A stretch of DNA of 5,512 nucleotides from Bacillota bacterium (GTDB lineage Bacteria; Bacillota; Clostridia; Lachnospirales; CAG-274). The stretch covers positions 1-5,512 of the forward strand of contig JAGAHK010000341.1 of NCBI GenBank assembly GCA_017627115.1. Reading direction: 5' to 3'. The number at the start of each line of letters is the position of its first letter. Within the stretch, counting starts at the first letter, position 1. The notes beneath the pieces are model-generated. The model worked only from the letters and a program-made list of their open reading frames with translations. It had not been told where the DNA came from and searched no databases. Shown here piece by piece: positions 1-5,182 of this stretch. The position numbers and the translations under genes are program-made.

Positions 1-1
1 C

Positions 2-115
2 CAAAAATAATTTTGCGCATTTGCTTAACGGCTCTGTTTGCTATGTTCAGCCTGTTAGGCTTCACATTAGCATGGTCGCCTACAAATGCGCCGCCATCGG
101 CTAAAATTATTTTTG
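2..115. repeat. Nested inverted-repeat element downstream of malic enzyme
   Basis: The outer arms are an exact 13-bp inverted repeat, CAAAAATAATTTT (2-14) and its complement (103-115). Directly inside lies an exact 9-bp pair, GCGCATTTG (15-23) with CAAATGCGC (83-91). The right side carries an extra 11 nt (92-102) between the two arms, which would form a bulge containing a small GCC-ATC-GGC hairpin. The interior can fold further: GCTATGT (40-46) with ACATTAGC (64-71, one bulged base), capped by AGCCT-GTT-AGGCT (49-61). On the plus strand the outer arm runs into seven Ts (116-122); on the minus strand it ends in TTATTTTTGG. It could therefore terminate transcription from either side, including the malic enzyme transcript. 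The compact nested shape also fits a small dispersed repeat. No protein reading is supported. The left boundary touches the window edge, so the element may extend further. Confidence 0.6.
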
Positions 116-156
116 TTTTTTTGAATTTAATCAGCGTTTCCCAAAAACAAAGCCGT

Positions 157-1338
157 TTACTTTCCGCTCACTCTTGCAACGCCCGTTCTTACAGCGGCAT
201 CGGCAACAGCCTTTGCTATGCGCTCAACCACGCCTTTGTTGAATGCAGAGGGGATGATTATGCCGTTTGCAAGGTCCTCTTCGGTCACAAGGCCGGAGAT
301 GGCATCGGCAGCGGCAAGCTTCATCTCATCGTTTATATCGCTTGCACGCACATCAAGCGCACCGCGGAAGATACCGGGGAATGCAAGCACATTGTTTATC
401 TGGTTGGGATAATCGCTTCTGCCCGTTGCTATCACCTTTGCGCCTGCTTCGAGTGCCACTTCGGGCATTACCTCGGGCACGGGGTTAGCCATTGCAAAGA
501 TTATCGCATCCTTGTTCATTGTCTGTATCATTTCTTTTGTAAGAAGATTGGGTGCGGAAACGCCGATAAAGATGTCTGCGCCCTTTACTATATCGGCAAG
601 AGTGCCGTCTTTCAGATTGGGGTTTGTGATATTCGCAAGCTCGGTAAGCGAGGGGTCGCGGTATGTTTTATTGCGGCTGATAACGCCGTTTATATCGCGC
701 ATTGTTATATCCCTGAAGCCTGCCTTTAAAAGCAGCTTGCATATCGCCGTACCCGCAGCACCTGCGCCCGACATAGCCACAACGCAGTCCTCGGGCTTTT
801 TGCCCGTAAGTTTAAGCGCATTTCTTATGCCCGAAAGCACAACAACGGCCGTACCGTGCTGATCGTCATGGAAAACGGGAATATCGCATTTTTCTTTAAG
901 CTTTCTCTCTATCTCAAAACAGCGTGGTGCGGATATATCTTCAAGGTTGATGCCGCCGAAACTGCCTGCAATAAGCGAAACAGCGTTCACAAACTCGTCG
1001 GGGTCCTTTGTGCGCACACAAAGAGGGAAGGCATCAACATTGCCAAACTCCTTAAAAAGCACACACTTGCCCTCCATAACGGGCATACCTGCCTCGGGAC
1101 CTATATCACCCAGGCCCAGAACAGCACTGCCGTCCGTGATAACGGCTACCATATTGTGGCGGCGTGTCAGGGTATACTGCAATTCGGGGTCTGCCTTGAT
1201 AGCAAGACAAGGTTCCGCAACACCGGGAGTATACGCTATTGACAGATCGTCCGTATTCTCCACTTTTGCGCGTGATACCACCTCTATCTTACCTGCCCAC
1301 TGTGCGTGCATTTCCATCGCTTTTTTCTTGTAATCCAT
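157..1338 (-). CDS. Malic enzyme (malate to pyruvate + CO2), short bacterial form
   Basis: This cytosolic enzyme oxidatively decarboxylates malate to pyruvate with reduction of NAD(P). At 393 residues it matches the short bacterial class, without the phosphotransacetylase-like C-terminal extension of MaeB-type enzymes. Family motifs are all present. IAYTPGVAEP carries the catalytic tyrosine (Y36). TDGSAVLGLGDIGPEAG (68-84) leads to MEGK with the catalytic lysine (K91). NLEDISAP (131-138) and FHDDQHGTA (156-164) supply the acidic metal ligands. SGAGAAGTA (190-198) is the dinucleotide-binding loop, and AMANPVPEV (282-290) and ATGRSDYPNQ (304-313) follow. I cannot decide NAD from NADP by eye. 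The start is secure: GGAGG (1350-1346) sits 7 nt before the ATG. Only 27 nt separate it from the upstream lipoprotein gene on the same strand, so read-through transcription is plausible, although a promoter inside the lipoprotein gene is not excluded. The gene looks intact. Mannose- or lactate-type relatives are not a realistic alternative. Confidence 0.95.
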   Translation of the reverse strand: MDYKKKAMEMHAQWAGKIEVVSRAKVENTDDLSIAYTPGVAEPCLAIKADPELQYTLTRRHNMVAVITDGSAVLGLGDIGPEAGMPVMEGKCVLFKEFGNVDAFPLCVRTKDPDEFVNAVSLIAGSFGGINLEDISAPRCFEIERKLKEKCDIPVFHDDQHGTAVVVLSGIRNALKLTGKKPEDCVVAMSGAGAAGTAICKLLLKAGFRDITMRDINGVISRNKTYRDPSLTELANITNPNLKDGTLADIVKGADIFIGVSAPNLLTKEMIQTMNKDAIIFAMANPVPEVMPEVALEAGAKVIATGRSDYPNQINNVLAFPGIFRGALDVRASDINDEMKLAAADAISGLVTEEDLANGIIIPSAFNKGVVERIAKAVADAAVRTGVARVSGK

Positions 1339-1365
1339 TATTTTTCCTCCGTTTATATATAATTT

Positions 1366-2607
1366 TTATTCTGTATAATAATTTCCGTCACGGTCGGTAT
1401 AGCCCCATTTATCATCTATCCTGACCGCTGCAAGTCCGTTTTCGTCAAAAGTCCACGCATAATCAAACTGCGGCTGTATAACAATGCTGCCCGTACTGTC
1501 TATATAACCCCATTTATTATCTATCTCAACCGCTGCAAGTCCGTTTTCGGCACAAGGCCACACCTCATCAAACTGCGGCTGTATAACAATGCTGCCCGTA
1601 CTGTCTATATAACCCCATTTATCATCTATCCTGACCTCTGCAAGTTCGTTTTCGGCAAAAGTCCGCGCATTATCAAACTGCGGCTGTATAACAATGCTGC
1701 CCGTGTTGTCTATATAACCGTATTTATTATCTATCTCGACCCTTGCAAGTCCGTTTTCGGCAAAATTATCTGCATAATCAAACTGCAGCTGTATAACAAA
1801 GCTGCCCGTGCTGTCTATATAACCCCATTTATCATCTACCTCGACCCTTGCAAGTCCGTTTTCGGCAAAAGGCCACGCATAATCAAACTGCGGTTGTATA
1901 ACAAAGCTGCCCGTACTGTCTATATAACCCCATTTATTATCTATCTCGACCGGTACCGGTGCAAGTCCGTTTTCGGCCAAACCAAATGCTCCATCAAACT
2001 GCGGCTGTATAACAAAGCTGCCCGTGCTGTCTATATAACCCCATTTATCATCTACCTCGACCGCTGCAAGTCCGTTTTCGGCAAAATCAAATGCTTCATC
2101 AAACTGCGGCTCTATAACAGAGCTGCCCGTGTTGTCTATATAACCGTATTTATTATCTGTCTTGACCCTTGCAAGTCCGTTTTCGGCAAAACTATATGCA
2201 TAATCAAACTGCGGCTGTATAACAAATTCGCCCGTGCTGTCTATATATCCGTAAAGTTGGTTTTTGTTTACCCCATTTATCATAAAATATTCATCACCGC
2301 AATAAACGCGGGCAAGACCGTTTTCGGCAAAAGAATCGGCTTCCTCAAATTTTGCGGGTATCACTGTATTTCCCGCCGCATCCTTATAGCCTATCTTTTT
2401 TGCATCGGGGTCAACATAGCATACATATTCAAGATATGCCTTATCCGCATTGTCATCGCTCTCCGACACAGCGGTTTCGGATGTTTCCTCCGCAGCTGCA
2501 TTTGCATCGGGTGCATTATTGTTTTCCGCCGGAGACTGTGCCGTGCTTTGGCATCCCACAGCAAGCATCGCGGCTGCCAATAGGGCAGTTATAAGTTGTT
2601 TTTTCAT
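1366..2607 (-). CDS. WG-repeat lipoprotein
   Basis: This is a predicted surface-anchored lipoprotein of 413 residues and unknown function. The start at 2607 is chosen over longer in-frame extensions because AGGAGG (2619-2614) lies 6 nt upstream and a signal peptide begins exactly there: MKK, a hydrophobic stretch (residues 5-17), then LAVGC with the lipidated cysteine at C19 (the -3 position is Ala, slightly off consensus). Residues 20-70 are an Ala/Glu/Asp/Asn-rich spacer that would lift the repeats off the membrane. A divergent first repeat (71-117) is followed by eight close repeats (118-399; 35 residues each except the fourth overall, 37) and a 14-residue partial repeat at the C-terminus. 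Each reads roughly KWGYIDSTGSFVIQPQFD then xxxxxAENGLAxV, the signature of the WG-containing repeat family, which is thought to form beta structures. The family has no single known role; binding of a surface or extracellular ligand is my inference. Its ATG follows the TfoX-type gene's stop by one base. Confidence 0.9.
   Translation of the reverse strand: MKKQLITALLAAAMLAVGCQSTAQSPAENNNAPDANAAAEETSETAVSESDDNADKAYLEYVCYVDPDAKKIGYKDAAGNTVIPAKFEEADSFAENGLARVYCGDEYFMINGVNKNQLYGYIDSTGEFVIQPQFDYAYSFAENGLARVKTDNKYGYIDNTGSSVIEPQFDEAFDFAENGLAAVEVDDKWGYIDSTGSFVIQPQFDGAFGLAENGLAPVPVEIDNKWGYIDSTGSFVIQPQFDYAWPFAENGLARVEVDDKWGYIDSTGSFVIQLQFDYADNFAENGLARVEIDNKYGYIDNTGSIVIQPQFDNARTFAENELAEVRIDDKWGYIDSTGSIVIQPQFDEVWPCAENGLAAVEIDNKWGYIDSTGSIVIQPQFDYAWTFDENGLAAVRIDDKWGYTDRDGNYYTE
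1411..2256 (-). repeat. 105-nt coding tandem repeat (eight WG units)
   Basis: Eight consecutive units encode residues 118-399 of the lipoprotein. Landmark GGxTA-type codons for the WG/YG motif recur at 1508, 1613, 1718, 1823, 1928, 2039, 2144 and 2249. That is a strict 105-nt spacing except one 111-nt step, where two codons (Pro-Val) are added to the fourth unit overall (residues 188-224). A ninth landmark at 1403 belongs to the truncated last unit. Much of each unit is identical in DNA as well as protein, which points to recent duplication or ongoing gene conversion rather than old repeats held by selection alone. Such a tract is prone to copy-number change and to collapse in short-read assembly. 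Confidence 0.95.
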
Positions 2608-2608
2608 A

Positions 2609-2929
2609 TCAGTCCTCCTTTCGATGTTTCTTCTTGGGCATCGGCAATTCGGGATATACCGCATCAAAAAGCCGCGCAAGGAATTCCCTGTTGTCGGTCT
2701 CCTCGATAAGCAGCATTTCCTTTGCGCCCTCGTAAGGCAGTTCATAAGCCGCGTTTGGCATAAGCGCCTTTGCCGATTTTGTGGGCTTGATAAGGAAGCG
2801 GTCGTCATAAATGCCGCCTATGACTTTTTCTTTGTAATAAAGTATGTATTCGCCCATCATAGCACGGTGAGAAGCGCCAAGCGGGAGATTTTCGAGTATG
2901 TAGTTGAGGTATTGCTTTGTTGATGCCAT
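2609..2929 (-). CDS. TfoX N-terminal domain-containing protein
   Basis: This is a small cytosolic protein of 106 residues, recognised as the TfoX/Sxy N-terminal domain. The conserved opening MASTKQYLNYIL leads to RAMMGEYILYY (22-32), GGIYDDRFLIKPT (38-50), LPYEGAKEML (64-73) and FLARLFDAVYPELP (83-96), ending in a basic Lys/His/Arg tail. Full-length gammaproteobacterial TfoX/Sxy regulates competence with CRP and has a second, C-terminal domain, which is absent here. Stand-alone N-domains of this size are common in Firmicutes and their role is not established, so it should not be called a competence regulator. AGGAG (2939-2935) lies 5 nt before the ATG. The last codons contain the ribosome site of the lipoprotein gene, whose ATG begins one base after this stop, suggesting translational coupling. 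I see no strong promoter in the short AT-rich stretch directly upstream (2930-2976). Confidence 0.9.
   Translation of the reverse strand: MASTKQYLNYILENLPLGASHRAMMGEYILYYKEKVIGGIYDDRFLIKPTKSAKALMPNAAYELPYEGAKEMLLIEETDNREFLARLFDAVYPELPMPKKKHRKED
2614..2619 (-). promoter_or_regulatory. Ribosome binding site setting the lipoprotein start
   Basis: AGGAGG on the minus strand lies 6 nt before the ATG at 2607, inside the 3' end of the TfoX-type gene. It decides the start against in-frame extensions up to 2808, which would overlap that gene and lack a signal peptide at their N-terminus. Confidence 0.9.
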
Positions 2930-2976
2930 AGATACTCCTTGTATAAATTATCGTTTATCGTTGCTTGGGCGGGCAC

Positions 2977-3062
2977 AGAAACCCCTCCGTCACGGCTTAC
3001 GCCGTGCCACCTCCCCTGAACGAAGGGGAGGCACGTTCGCTGGCGCTCACTTGGCTAATGCA
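2977..3062 (+). repeat. Palindromic repeat unit, left copy
   Basis: The unit reads AGAAACCCCTC (2977-2987), then a perfect CACGGC-TTAC-GCCGTG hairpin (2991-3006). Next comes a strong hairpin, CCTCCCCT / AGGGGAGG with loop GAACGA (3010-3031), then a GC-rich linker (3032-3050), and it ends at CTAATGCA (3055-3062). The order matches the right copy read on the opposite strand. From memory, this kind of sequence is scattered between genes in Oscillospiraceae and related gut Firmicutes; that recollection was not verified by search. It contains no coding signal. If the TfoX-type transcript starts in the core to its right, this unit would lie in the 5' leader as two stable stem-loops. Confidence 0.75.
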
Positions 3063-3120
3063 ATGTTATCTATTTATAAATTTTTTTGTTAAATCGAAGC
3101 ATTTAGTATAAAGAAAGTGT

Positions 3121-3216
3121 TGCATTAGTCTTGGCTCCCCTTCGTTCAGGGGAGCTGGCAGCCGCCAATGAATAATACTAAAAAACAACGTAACGACGGC
3201 TGACTGAGGGGTTTCT
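3121..3216 (-). repeat. Palindromic repeat unit, right copy (inverted)
   Basis: Read on the minus strand it starts AGAAACCCCTC (3216-3206). A long-looped stem follows, CAGCCG (3202-3197) pairing with CGGCTG (3164-3159), then CCA and the GCTCCCCT / AGGGGAGC hairpin with loop GAACGA (3155-3134), ending at CTAATGCA (3128-3121). The 20-nt hairpin core is identical to that of the left copy in the same relative orientation, and the start and end blocks are also identical. The first stem differs: its loop is 32 nt of AT-rich sequence (3165-3196) instead of 4 nt. Confidence 0.75.
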
Positions 3217-3217
3217 T

Positions 3218-3264
3218 ACGCAGCGATTTTAGAACGCTAAAAGATAATTTCCCCTTTTCTGCGT
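3218..3264. repeat. Small nested inverted repeat beside the right repeat unit
   Basis: ACGCAG (3218-3223) is complementary to CTGCGT (3259-3264). Inside is a perfect TTTTAG-AACG-CTAAAA hairpin (3227-3242). It begins two bases after the right terminal arm of the repeat pair, so it may be part of the same element or a separate structure. No gene reads towards it from the left on the plus strand, so a terminator role is unlikely. Confidence 0.4.
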
Positions 3265-3333
3265 TCATTTTACAATTATATCAAATTTTCGCAAAGATTT
3301 CACTATATATTTTTAATAATTTTTCAATTTTAC

Positions 3334-3362
3334 TTGATAAATTTATGGAAATTATGTATAAT
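3334..3362 (+). promoter_or_regulatory. Sigma-A-type promoter for the phosphohexomutase gene
   Basis: A -35 box TTGATA (3334-3339, four of six bases matching TTGACA, differing only in the last third) and a perfect -10 box TATAAT (3357-3362) are separated by the optimal 17 nt. The surrounding sequence is AT-rich. Transcription would start near 3369-3371, leaving a leader of about 70 nt before the ATG at 3440. It is the best promoter match in the window. Confidence 0.75.
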
Positions 3363-3374
3363 CAATATATAGCA

Positions 3375-3405
3375 TTTATAAGTTAGTTTATTCTTATCTT
3401 ATAAA
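3375..3405 (+). promoter_or_regulatory. AT-rich inverted repeat in the mutase leader
   Basis: TTTATAAG (3375-3382) is exactly complementary to CTTATAAA (3398-3405), with 15 nt between. It lies just after the predicted transcription start, where an operator or weak leader hairpin could sit. The stem is made almost wholly of A-T pairs and could be chance in such AT-rich sequence. Confidence 0.3.
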
Positions 3406-3424
3406 ACCGAAATTTACTTACAGA

Positions 3425-3428
3425 GAGG
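3425..3428 (+). promoter_or_regulatory. Ribosome binding site deciding the mutase start
   Basis: GAGG within AGAGAGGA lies 11 nt before the ATG at 3440. The in-frame GTG at 3431 is only 2 nt away, too close to be used, and the next ATG at 3449 is 20 nt away. The ATG at 3440 is therefore preferred, though 11 nt is slightly long. Confidence 0.65.
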
Positions 3429-3439
3429 ACGTGTTTAAT

Positions 3440-5173
3440 ATGGATTTTATGAAAAACTACAAATTGTGGCTGGAGGACGATTACTTTGATGCCGACACCA
3501 AGGCGGAGTTAAAAGCTATCGAGAACGACCCCAAAGAGATAGAAGAGCGTTTTTACAAAAATCTCGAATTCGGTACGGGCGGTCTGCGCGGCATTATCGG
3601 CGCAGGTACAAACCGTATGAATATCTACACCGTTTCAAAGGCAACACAGGGCTTTGCAAACTATATCAAAAAGCAGGGCGATGCCGCCGTTAAAAAAGGC
3701 GTTGTTATCGCTTACGATTCGCGCAACTATTCACCCGAGTTTGCCGAGATGACCGCGCGCGTGCTTGCAGGCAACGGCATCAAGGCTTATCTTTCGGACG
3801 AGCTTCGCCCCGTGCCTATGTTAAGCTTCTCTATCAGACATCTGGGCTGCACGGGCGGCGTTGTTGTTACGGCAAGCCACAACCCTCCCGAATACAACGG
3901 CTATAAGGTATATTGGGAAGACGGCGGTCAGGTGCCGGCACCCCGTGACGGCGAGATAATAAACGAAGTTAACGCTGTTACGGACTGGTCGATGATAAAG
4001 AAAGCCAACCTTGAAGAAGCCGTAAACAGCGGTATGATACAGTATGTCGGTCCCGAGATAGACGTTGCCTATCTTGATGCGGTAACATCCTGCATCGTTA
4101 ACCCCGATGTTATCAAAAACACCGACCTTAAAATAGTTTACACACCTATCCACGGTTCGGGCAACAAGCCTGTAAGACGCGCGCTTGCAAAGGCAGGCTT
4201 CAAGAATGTTTTTGTTGTACCCCAGCAGGAAAAGCCCGACGGCAATTTCACGACCGTAGGTTATCCCAACCCCGAGAACAAGGCGGTTTTCGACCTTGCT
4301 ATCGAGCTTGCGCAGAAAGTTGATGCCGACATCATAGTAGGTACAGACCCCGATGCCGACAGAGTAGGCGCAGTTGTCAAGACCACTTCCGGCGACTACA
4401 CCGTGCTTACGGGCAATATGACGGGTACACTTATCCTCAACTATATACTTTCACAGAAGAAAGCCGCAGGCAAGCTCCCCGCAAACGGCGCTGTCGTTTC
4501 GACCATCGTTTCAACGGATATGGCAAAGGCTATCTCCGCAGCTTACGGCATGAAATATTTTGATGTTCTTACGGGCTTTAAGTACATCGGTGAAAAGATA
4601 AAGGAATTCGAGCGCGATAACAGCTATACATATATGTTCGGTTTTGAGGAAAGCTACGGCTGTCTTTCGGGCACATACGCACGCGATAAGGACGGCGTAT
4701 GCGCAACAATGCTCATCTGTGAAATGGCAGCTTACTACAAGTCAAGGGGCATGAGCCTGTATGACGGTCTGCTTGAAATGTACAAGGAATTCGGCGCATA
4801 TAAGGAAACTATCCGCTCCATCACCCTCCCGGGTCTTGACGGTGTTGCAAATATCGCAAAGGTAATGAACACCATGCGCAGCGACTCCCCCAAGGAGATA
4901 GACGGCGTAAAGGTAGTTGAGATGCGCGACTATAAAGAAGACAAGGTAGTTGACTACGCAACGGGCAAGACCACAACAACAGGTCTGCCGAACAGCAATG
5001 TGCTTTACTATGTGCTTGAAGACGGCACATGGTTCTGCGTTCGCCCCAGCGGTACGGAGCCCAAGATAAAGATATACTTCGGCAGCAAGGGCGCGACCGT
5101 TGAAGAAGCCGATGCAAAGATAGCAAAGGCACAGGCAGGCATTGATGCAATAGTTGACAGCATTCTTGCATAA
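3440..5173 (+). CDS. pgcA: Phosphoglucomutase / phosphohexomutase (PgcA-type)
   Basis: This cytosolic enzyme interconverts glucose-6-phosphate and glucose-1-phosphate (some relatives also take mannose phosphates), feeding UDP-glucose, surface polysaccharide and glycogen synthesis. From the ATG at 3440 it has 577 residues, close to Bacillus PgcA. All four signature sites of the alpha-D-phosphohexomutase family are present in order. GTGGLRG (45-51) is the N-terminal motif. TASHNPPEYNG has the phosphorylated serine S146. DPDADR (303-308) is the Mg2+ loop with three aspartates. GFEESYG (401-407) is the sugar-specificity loop, and RPSGTEPK (535-542) is the phosphate-binding loop. The FEES-type loop favours a glucose/mannose mutase over a phosphoglucosamine mutase (GlmM). 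It has its own promoter (3334-3362) and is followed after 9 nt by the PH-domain gene, whose AGGAG overlaps its stop. Nothing is truncated or missing. The symbol is by family resemblance; exact substrate preference is not provable here. Confidence 0.93.
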   Translation: MDFMKNYKLWLEDDYFDADTKAELKAIENDPKEIEERFYKNLEFGTGGLRGIIGAGTNRMNIYTVSKATQGFANYIKKQGDAAVKKGVVIAYDSRNYSPEFAEMTARVLAGNGIKAYLSDELRPVPMLSFSIRHLGCTGGVVVTASHNPPEYNGYKVYWEDGGQVPAPRDGEIINEVNAVTDWSMIKKANLEEAVNSGMIQYVGPEIDVAYLDAVTSCIVNPDVIKNTDLKIVYTPIHGSGNKPVRRALAKAGFKNVFVVPQQEKPDGNFTTVGYPNPENKAVFDLAIELAQKVDADIIVGTDPDADRVGAVVKTTSGDYTVLTGNMTGTLILNYILSQKKAAGKLPANGAVVSTIVSTDMAKAISAAYGMKYFDVLTGFKYIGEKIKEFERDNSYTYMFGFEESYGCLSGTYARDKDGVCATMLICEMAAYYKSRGMSLYDGLLEMYKEFGAYKETIRSITLPGLDGVANIAKVMNTMRSDSPKEIDGVKVVEMRDYKEDKVVDYATGKTTTTGLPNSNVLYYVLEDGTWFCVRPSGTEPKIKIYFGSKGATVEEADAKIAKAQAGIDAIVDSILA

Positions 5174-5182
5174 GGAGACGTT

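Larger units (their letters stand above)
2930..3439. other. Divergent intergenic region, 510 nt
   Basis: This is the only long gene-free stretch and lies between divergently read clusters. From left to right it holds a short AT-rich leader of the TfoX-type gene with a tandem TATCGTT pair (2949-2962), and the inverted pair of palindromic repeat units (2977-3062 and 3121-3216) around an AT-rich core (3063-3120). A second small inverted-repeat structure follows (3218-3264), then a T/A-rich tract (3265-3333), a plus-strand promoter (3334-3362) and the mutase leader. I find no open reading frame with a credible ribosome site and no recognisable structural RNA family. Both clusters presumably start here, but only the plus-strand promoter is convincing. 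Confidence 0.8.

Noticed and set aside
13..729. 238-codon plus-strand frame starting with a signal-peptide-like sequence
   Set aside because: It begins inside the 1-115 inverted repeat and then runs antisense through the well-supported malic enzyme. It has no credible ribosome site, and its later composition (many Cys, His, Tyr) is typical of an antisense shadow.
1411..2256. Tandem repeat as a CRISPR array or satellite
   Set aside because: The 105-nt period is codon-phased, continuous without spacers, and encodes an intact WG-repeat protein.
1894..2583. 229-codon plus-strand frame with repeated YNKAAR...VYITPFIIYLD segments
   Set aside because: The periodicity is the reverse complement of the WG tandem repeat; there is no ribosome site or independent support.
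2608..2808. 67-codon N-terminal extension of the lipoprotein frame
   Set aside because: It overlaps the TfoX-type gene in another frame, is unusually rich in Arg/Cys, and would bury the signal peptide. The start at 2607 has its own strong ribosome site.
2949..2962. Tandem TATCGTT pair as an operator or target-site duplication
   Set aside because: It is only 7 bp, it does not flank the repeat element on both sides, and it is not near a convincing promoter.
2948..2976. Minus-strand GATAAT (2953-2948) as a -10 box for the TfoX-type gene
   Set aside because: The positions 16-17 nt upstream read GTGCCC or TGCCCG, nothing like a -35 box, and the leader would be only about 12 nt. Too weak to annotate.
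3085..3112. Plus-strand TTTGTT-16-TATAAA and minus-strand TATACT (3110-3105) in the AT-rich core as promoters
   Set aside because: The -35 matches are poor on both strands, and such hexamers are expected by chance in this AT-rich stretch.
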